A stretch of DNA of 64,000 nucleotides from Paractinoplanes atraurantiacus (GTDB lineage Bacteria > Actinomycetota > Actinomycetes > Mycobacteriales > Micromonosporaceae), in NCBI RefSeq assembly GCF_900215205.1, contig NZ_OBDY01000001.1, forward strand, positions 740,786-804,785, given 5' to 3'. The notes under the pieces are model-generated. The model was not told the origin of the DNA. It searched no databases and was given only the letters and a program-made list of their open reading frames with translations. The position numbers and the translations under genes are program-made. Below are positions 60,235 to 64,000 of the stretch, piece by piece. Within the stretch, counting starts at the first letter, position 1; every line of letters begins with the position of its first letter.

Positions 60235-61515
60235 TCAGCCGGCTTTCTTGGGCGGGCGCCGTGTGGTGGGTGGGGGCGGCTGGCCGGTGTCGCTTCTCGT
60301 AGCCGGCTGGCGTGTCGCGGTTCCGGGCGTGGCGGCGGTGTCGGCTGGGTGCTGTCCTGGAGTCGGGCGCTGGTCTGAGGCCGAGGGCTGATCTGACGGC
60401 TGTCCTGGAGTCGGGCGCGGACCTGAGGTCGGGCGCTGGCTTGAGGTCGGGCGCTGCTTTGGGGCTGGGCGCTGTCTTGGGGCTGGGCGGTGGCGTGTGC
60501 AGTCGCACGCGGGATGGGGTCGCCAGGTGCGGCGGCGGGAGTGGCCCGCGGCTGTGATCTCGAGGGAGGCGCCGAGGGTTTCTGGGGTGTCGCCGTCCAG
60601 GAAGGCCAAGGCCTCGGCTGTGGCGTAGGCGGTTGCTGCCAGCAGCGTTGTCACCGCGCACGGCTCTGGGGACGGGGAGCGGGCCGCGCCCGGCCAGGTT
60701 GCGTCGCGGTCGAGGCGGTGCAGGTCCAGGCAGGCCAGGCACGGGCCGCCCGCGTGGGGGACCAGCGGGCCGATCACCGCGGCGCCGTCGCGGATCGTCA
60801 CGGCCAGGTGGGGCTGGCGGCGGGCGGCGTGTGCCGCCGCGACCAGGGCCGCCGGCTCGTCGGCGTCGAGCTGGATGACCAGGGCCGGCCTGGCCGTGCG
60901 CAGGCGGTGGGTGTCCACGTCCGGCATGGCCTGGGCCACGGCTTCGGCGATGGCCTCGCTTCTCGGTGTGCCGATCGCGCCGGTGCCGAACGGTCCCGCG
61001 GCGAGCTCGTCCTCCTGGACCAGCCCCGGGACGTTCGCCCGCACGTGGCCGACGCCGGCCTGGGCCAGTGCGACAGCTATCGGCGCGCCCAGGCGGCCAC
61101 GCCCTGTGATCATCACCGAGGCGACCTGGCGGCGCCGGAGGGTGGCCGTGGGTGCTCGCCCGCGGCGGTCTTTGAGGGCCAGCGCCGTCGCCTCGCCGAC
61201 CAGGCGCTGGTTGGCCACGCCGTCGGGGGTGCGCGGGATCAGCGCGGCGGCCGGACGGGCCAGCCCGGCCGCGTGCAGGAATTCGAGGACGGCCTGCGCC
61301 TGGTCGAGGGGTATGCCCAGCTCGACGGCCCGGAGCAGGACCGAACGCTCGGGGCGGGTGCCGTCGAGGAGGTCGAGCATCCCGGCCGCGCGGGGGTGGG
61401 GCAGGCGCAGCAGGACGGCCTGGGCCGGGTCGGCGCCCAGCTGCAGTTCGGTGTCGTCCCGCCAGACTCGGGGGAGCCCGGGAAGAAGGAGAGGGCGGTT
61501 CACGAGTGACAGCAT
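60235..61515 (-). CDS. ThiF/cyclodehydratase-like protein with disordered C-terminal tail
   Basis: A 426-residue protein. Residues 1-120 resemble the leader-recognition-like N-terminus of bacteriocin/TOMM cyclodehydratase proteins (LPGLPRVWRDDTELQLG ... LLRLPHPRA). The middle (about 130-310) has an E1/ThiF-like fold, VMITGRGRLGAPIAVALAQAGVGHV. Cys motifs CLACLD and HPACDC probably bind zinc. The last 70-80 residues are a Pro/Arg/Gln/Thr repeat tail. ATG 61515 is preferred; the open frame upstream only translates DnaA boxes (VDN repeated). No RiPP precursor or YcaO gene is adjacent, so its role is unclear. Confidence 0.65.
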   Translation of the reverse strand: MLSLVNRPLLLPGLPRVWRDDTELQLGADPAQAVLLRLPHPRAAGMLDLLDGTRPERSVLLRAVELGIPLDQAQAVLEFLHAAGLARPAAALIPRTPDGVANQRLVGEATALALKDRRGRAPTATLRRRQVASVMITGRGRLGAPIAVALAQAGVGHVRANVPGLVQEDELAAGPFGTGAIGTPRSEAIAEAVAQAMPDVDTHRLRTARPALVIQLDADEPAALVAAAHAARRQPHLAVTIRDGAAVIGPLVPHAGGPCLACLDLHRLDRDATWPGAARSPSPEPCAVTTLLAATAYATAEALAFLDGDTPETLGASLEITAAGHSRRRTWRPHPACDCTRHRPAPRQRPAPKQRPTSSQRPTSGPRPTPGQPSDQPSASDQRPTPGQHPADTAATPGTATRQPATRSDTGQPPPPTTRRPPKKAG

Positions 61516-61543
61516 GTCACTGCGGCGCTGCGGAGCGAGTTCG

Positions 61544-61625
61544 TTGTCCACAGGCCCGCACCGCCCGGGAAGCGGGTTATCCACAGGTCTGAGGCGGTTA
61601 TCCACAGGCTAGGGAGTTGTCCACA
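61544..61625 (+). other. Cluster of four DnaA boxes
   Basis: TTGTCCACA (61544-61552), TTATCCACA (61577-61585), TTATCCACA (61598-61606) and TTGTCCACA (61617-61625), all on the plus strand, 33, 21 and 19 bp apart. These match the actinobacterial (TTGTCCACA) and general (TTATCCACA) DnaA-box consensus. No dnaA, dnaN or rpmH is near, so this is not the usual oriC. Confidence 0.85.
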
Positions 61626-61678
61626 ACCTCACTCAACGTGCTCGGTTCGGTGTGGATATGGCGTTGGGAGGTAATGCA

Positions 61679-61705
61679 CCGGGGAGGGCGACGAGCCCTC
61701 CCCGG
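61679..61705 (-). terminator. Hairpin after the zinc-ribbon gene
   Basis: An 11-bp perfect stem (CCGGGGAGGGC / GCCCTCCCCGG) with a 5-nt loop, 10 bp past the stop at 61715. No T-tract. Confidence 0.55.
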
Positions 61706-61714
61706 TCGGGTGAC

Positions 61715-61876
61715 TCAGGCCTTGGCCTTGCCCAGGATGCGGTTGACCGTGGTGCCGCACACCGGGCACTTGCCCTTGGCCATGTTCATGCCGGTCTTGG
61801 AGACCTCGACGGTCCCCTGGAAGTCGCGCTTCTCCTTGCACTTGACGCAGTAGCCGTTGTACGTGTTGTCGGCCAC
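61715..61876 (-). CDS. Small zinc-ribbon protein (DUF5679-like)
   Basis: A 53-residue protein with two CxxC pairs (YCVKCKEKR and GKCPVCGTTVNRILG), the layout of a zinc ribbon. GTG 61876 follows AGGAGGAACC, a near-perfect ribosome-binding site, and a longer reading is not needed. Similar small DUF5679 proteins are widespread in actinobacteria. Function unknown; nucleic-acid binding is possible. Confidence 0.85.
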   Translation of the reverse strand: MADNTYNGYCVKCKEKRDFQGTVEVSKTGMNMAKGKCPVCGTTVNRILGKAKA

Positions 61877-62308
61877 GGTTCCTCCTAAGCGATGTTGTCG
61901 GCCGGGGTTCGGCCCGAGCGAGCTCGTTTCGGCGCTGGACCGTTCCGCGACCACATGGATGTGGCCGCCCGTCAGGGCCGTCCACTACCCAGGTCAAGCC
62001 GGTTCCATGTCAGCGCGGTGCCGCTGGTGTCGGCGCCGACGTGAGTGTGCCGGGAGGAATCGCCCTTTTTGGTCAGTTGTGCCGCAACACGCCGGGGATT
62101 GCCATCAAACGGTCGTAAAAGGGACGCGAGGTGCGTGCGCTAAGTTGGCGTGCTGTCATCGGTGTTGCGGCTGTGGAAATTTTTTCCGGTAATACTGGGA
62201 GCAACTACGCATATCCGGCGGGTGTCATCCGCCGTACTCTTGCGGTGACATGGGTCTCACGGATTAGCGTCTCAACGTGAACCCGAATCTGGGCCTCGCG
62301 AGCCGGTG
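61877..62308. other. Noncoding interval
   Basis: About 430 bases without a supported gene; short frames here have no coding look. An A/T-rich patch near 62173-62200 (GGAAATTTTTTCC, GTAATACT) could be a promoter for the plus-strand gene at 62309. A short hairpin GGCGG-GTGTCAT-CCGCC follows at about 62217-62235. Confidence 0.45.
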
Positions 62309-62842
62309 ATGGCCCGGACGCGCAAGCCTGTCGTCGAAGTGCGGCGCAGCCAGCGCCGGCGTCGCACAGTGTCCGCGTACAGGGACGGTGAGCGCGTTGT
62401 CGTGCTCATCCCGGACAGATTCTCCCGTGCCGAGGAGACCGAGTGGGTCGAGCGCATGCTGGCTCGCCTCGAGGCCCGGGAAGAGCGCATTCGCCGTACG
62501 GACGACGAGCTCCTGACCAGGGCCCGTCGCCTCACCGGCCGTTACCTCGCCGACCACGCCGAGCGGGTCCGCCCGGCCAGCGTGCGCTGGGTGACCAACC
62601 AGAACGGCCGCTGGGGCTCCTGCACCCCCGACGACGGCACCATCCGCATCTCCCACCGCATCCAGGAGATGCCCGACTGGGTGATCGACTACGTGCTGCT
62701 GCACGAGCTGTCCCACCTGGTCGTCCCCAGCCACAGCGCCAGTTTCTGGGAGCTGGTCAACCGCTACCCCAAGGCCGAGCGTGCCCGCGGCTATCTCGAG
62801 GGCATCTCGGCCGCCACCGGCGTGGTCCTGGGCGACGACTGA
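62309..62842 (+). CDS. YgjP-like (DUF45/WLM) metallopeptidase
   Basis: A 177-residue zinc peptidase of the DUF45 type. Core VRWVTNQNGRWGSCTPDDGTIRISHRI, the zinc motif HELSH in LLHELSHLVVPSHSASFW (about 133-137) with the third ligand His in SHSASFW. ATG 62309 is chosen; a GTG 3 nt earlier is also possible. These proteins are related to the SprT/WLM group that acts on DNA-protein crosslinks, but the bacterial substrate is unknown. Confidence 0.87.
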   Translation: MARTRKPVVEVRRSQRRRRTVSAYRDGERVVVLIPDRFSRAEETEWVERMLARLEAREERIRRTDDELLTRARRLTGRYLADHAERVRPASVRWVTNQNGRWGSCTPDDGTIRISHRIQEMPDWVIDYVLLHELSHLVVPSHSASFWELVNRYPKAERARGYLEGISAATGVVLGDD

Positions 62843-62877
62843 CGGGCTCCAGGCTGACGACTGACGGGCTCTAGGCT
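62834..62877 (+). repeat. 22-bp tandem duplication forming a promoter
   Basis: Two adjacent 22-bp copies with one mismatch (62834-62855 and 62856-62877). Copy 1 holds the stop codon of the upstream gene and CAGGCT; in copy 2 the single C-to-T change gives TAGGCT (62872-62877), a -10-like hexamer ending 6 nt before the GTG of the next gene. Confidence 0.8.
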
Positions 62878-62883
62878 GGAGCT

Positions 62884-63480
62884 GTGGTGAAACGGCTCGT
62901 TGCTGCGCTGCTGGTGCCCGTCGAGTGGAGCCCGCCCGGCGTCGGCCTGGCCGCGTGGCGTGCCGCCCTGGCCGAGGACGTGGTCGACCTTCTCGCCCGC
63001 CTGGCCCAGGCCGAGGCGGCCATCGCGGCGACCCCGGCCGACCGTGAGCTGGCCGAGGAGATCGCCTGGCCCGGCATGCGGATCTACGAGGTGCCCACCG
63101 CGACCTATCTGCCCGTCCTGGCCGCCGCCGGGGCCGACGGCTTCGACCAGGCCGCCGTGATCGCCGCCGACGCCCCCGACCTGCCCGGCATGATCCTCGG
63201 GAAGCTGCTGCGGCCCCTGGAGACCAAGGCGGTCGCGGTGGCCGCCGGCGGGCCCGGCAACGGCCTGCTCGGCCTGGCCACGAGCCTTCCCGCGCCGTCC
63301 TGGTTGGCCGATTTCGACCTGGACACGGCAACGGCACAACTATTGCGGCGTACGGCTCCCGAGCCCGGCGCCGTCTCCTCGACTCCCGAGTGGCGCCGCC
63401 TGAAGGGCCCGGCCGAGCTGGCCTCGCTCGACCCCGCTCTGGAGGGCTGGGAGAACACCCGGGCCATCCTCGGGGGTTAA
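62884..63480 (+). CDS. DUF2064-like protein
   Basis: A 198-residue protein resembling the nucleotide-diphospho-sugar-transferase-like DUF2064 family (ADAPDLPGMILGKLLRPLETKAVAVAAGGPGNGLLGLATSLPAPSWL). It starts with a hydrophobic stretch and has the family DLP-type motif. The GTG start has no Shine-Dalgarno and is probably leaderless. Function unknown; a glycosyl- or nucleotidyltransferase role is only suggested by the fold. Confidence 0.6.
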   Translation: MVKRLVAALLVPVEWSPPGVGLAAWRAALAEDVVDLLARLAQAEAAIAATPADRELAEEIAWPGMRIYEVPTATYLPVLAAAGADGFDQAAVIAADAPDLPGMILGKLLRPLETKAVAVAAGGPGNGLLGLATSLPAPSWLADFDLDTATAQLLRRTAPEPGAVSSTPEWRRLKGPAELASLDPALEGWENTRAILGG

Positions 63481-63558
63481 AGCTCGAGTTGCAGCTCAGC
63501 CCGCAGCACGCGGCAAAGGCTGGGGACGGCAGCTAGGCCGCGCTGTCGAAGCGGAGCT

Positions 63559-63597
63559 GTGGCCGATCCGTACTTCCAAAAAAGCCGGACCGGCCAC
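63559..63597. terminator. Hairpin between convergent genes
   Basis: Stem GTGGCCG-at-CCG / CGG-ac-CGGCCAC with a 15-nt loop that contains six A. Could serve as a bidirectional terminator; the rest of 63481-63603 shows nothing else. Confidence 0.4.
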
Positions 63598-63603
63598 GGC
63601 CAG

Positions 63604-64000
63604 TTACTTGTCCTCGTCGGGCTTGTCGAGGTTGTCGAGCTCGCTGATGTCCCAGTCGGCGCTGCCCTGGGCGAAGACCTGCGGGTTGGCGAAATCCTCG
63701 TCGGTCGGCAGCAGGTCGGGGTGACCCCACAGGGCGTCGCGGCCCTGGATGCCGCGCTGCTCGGCCACGGCCGTCCAGAGCGCGCCCGCCTCACGCAGAC
63801 GGCGCGGGCGCAACTCGAGGCCGACGAGGGCGGCGAAGGTCTGCTCGGCCGGGCCACCGGCGGCGCGACGGCGGCGGAAGGCCTCGCCGAGCTGGACCAC
63901 CGACGGCAGGCGGTCGCCCGCGGCGGAGTCGACCACGTGGCCGACCCAGCCCTCGATCAGGGCCAGCGCCGTCTCGAGGCGGGCCAGGCTCGCCTTCTGC
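63604..64000 (-). CDS. Zinc-dependent metalloprotease, DUF2342 type (N-terminal part outside the window)
   Basis: The minus strand is open from the window edge to a TAA at 63604, giving the last 131 residues. The sequence LARLETALALIEGWVGHVVDSAAGDRLPS, the FAALVGLELRPRR block and WGHPDLLPTDEDFANP are characteristic of the C-terminus of DUF2342 (TIGR03624) proteins, in which an HExxH zinc site lies further N-terminal, outside the window. Ends in an acidic tail (ISELDNLDKPDEDK). An internal GTG at 63936 is not taken as the start because homology continues upstream of it. Confidence 0.8.
   Translation of the reverse strand, partial: QKASLARLETALALIEGWVGHVVDSAAGDRLPSVVQLGEAFRRRRAAGGPAEQTFAALVGLELRPRRLREAGALWTAVAEQRGIQGRDALWGHPDLLPTDEDFANPQVFAQGSADWDISELDNLDKPDEDK

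Noticed and set aside
59788..60742. Overlapping frames on both strands across the repeat-rich region.
   Set aside because: Translations are low-complexity Trp/Gly or Pro/Arg-rich and start inside repeats; no ribosome-binding site or conserved motif supports them.
61516..61605. An N-terminal extension of the ThiF-like protein.
   Set aside because: The extra 30 residues (VDN repeated) are just the translated DnaA boxes; ATG 61515 gives the natural start.
61857..62192. A Cys-rich 111-residue frame after the zinc-ribbon gene.
   Set aside because: It begins inside the antisense of the zinc-ribbon gene, has no ribosome-binding site, and its Cys are irregular.
1..64000. Mobile elements, CRISPR arrays and tRNA genes.
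   Set aside because: No transposase or integrase motif, no regularly spaced repeat-spacer array and no tRNA-like cloverleaf was seen on either strand.

Overview
The window looks like chromosomal DNA from a high-GC actinobacterium, most likely in or near the Micromonosporaceae (Actinoplanes-like). This is inferred from GC-rich codon use with many GTG starts, mycothiol chemistry (MshB, a CGYC mycoredoxin), a WhiB7 with an AT-hook, the AdnA/AdnB recombination helicase-nucleases, UvrD2 with HRDC, and a mycosin-type protease beside WXG/PPE-like proteins. I see no rRNA, tRNA, CRISPR, insertion sequence or prophage. Gene density is high, with many 1-11 bp overlaps.

Layout. 1-9.3 kb: TldE (cut by the window edge) and TldD, an S9 peptidase homologue whose catalytic residues appear lost, mshB, two short membrane proteins, a VanW protein and a GNAT acetyltransferase. 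9.3-10.8 kb: 7Fe ferredoxin and DapC. 10.8-15.7 kb: a type VII secretion-like accessory island (two helical putative substrates, one with a long repeat-rich tail, a mycosin-like protease, a YbaB-like protein and an unknown) without the secretion ATPase or membrane core. 15.7-18.7 kb: SIMPL, DUF4407 and an SDR. 18.7-21.5 kb: four minus-strand exported proteins, three of them paralogous, with TasA/SipW-like N-termini. 22-26 kb: RidA, methyltransferases, an atypical SDR, a nitrilase-family enzyme and an ArsR/SRPBCC pair. 26.3-31 kb: a MerR regulator fused to two sliding-clamp domains, then LysE/LysG, DapD and DapE, so lysine synthesis and export lie together. 31.3-42 kb: two LOG proteins, a LacI regulator, and adnA/adnB. 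42-47.5 kb: cspA, plsC, and a sulfonate-type ABC transporter behind an Rrf2 regulator. 47.6-53.4 kb: paired M16 peptidases, NudC, a PhyH dioxygenase, two unknown paralogues and Mrx1. 53.4-56.8 kb: uvrD2 and whiB7 with an upstream ORF and an attenuator. 56.8-61.9 kb: M18 aminopeptidase, an AarF kinase-like protein, a repeat-rich noncoding stretch, a ThiF-like protein, a cluster of four DnaA boxes and a zinc-ribbon protein. 62.3-64 kb: a DUF45 metallopeptidase, a DUF2064-like protein and the C-terminus of a DUF2342-type metalloprotease.

Many genes have a TANNNT hexamer ending 6-8 nt before the start codon and no Shine-Dalgarno sequence, so leaderless transcription is probably common here. This pattern helped choose several starts.

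The most novel items are the MerR/beta-clamp chimera with its own MerR-type 19-bp-spacer promoter, the DnaA-box cluster outside a recognisable oriC, the exported TasA/SipW-like gene set, the S9 pseudo-peptidase, and the large disordered insertions in AdnA.
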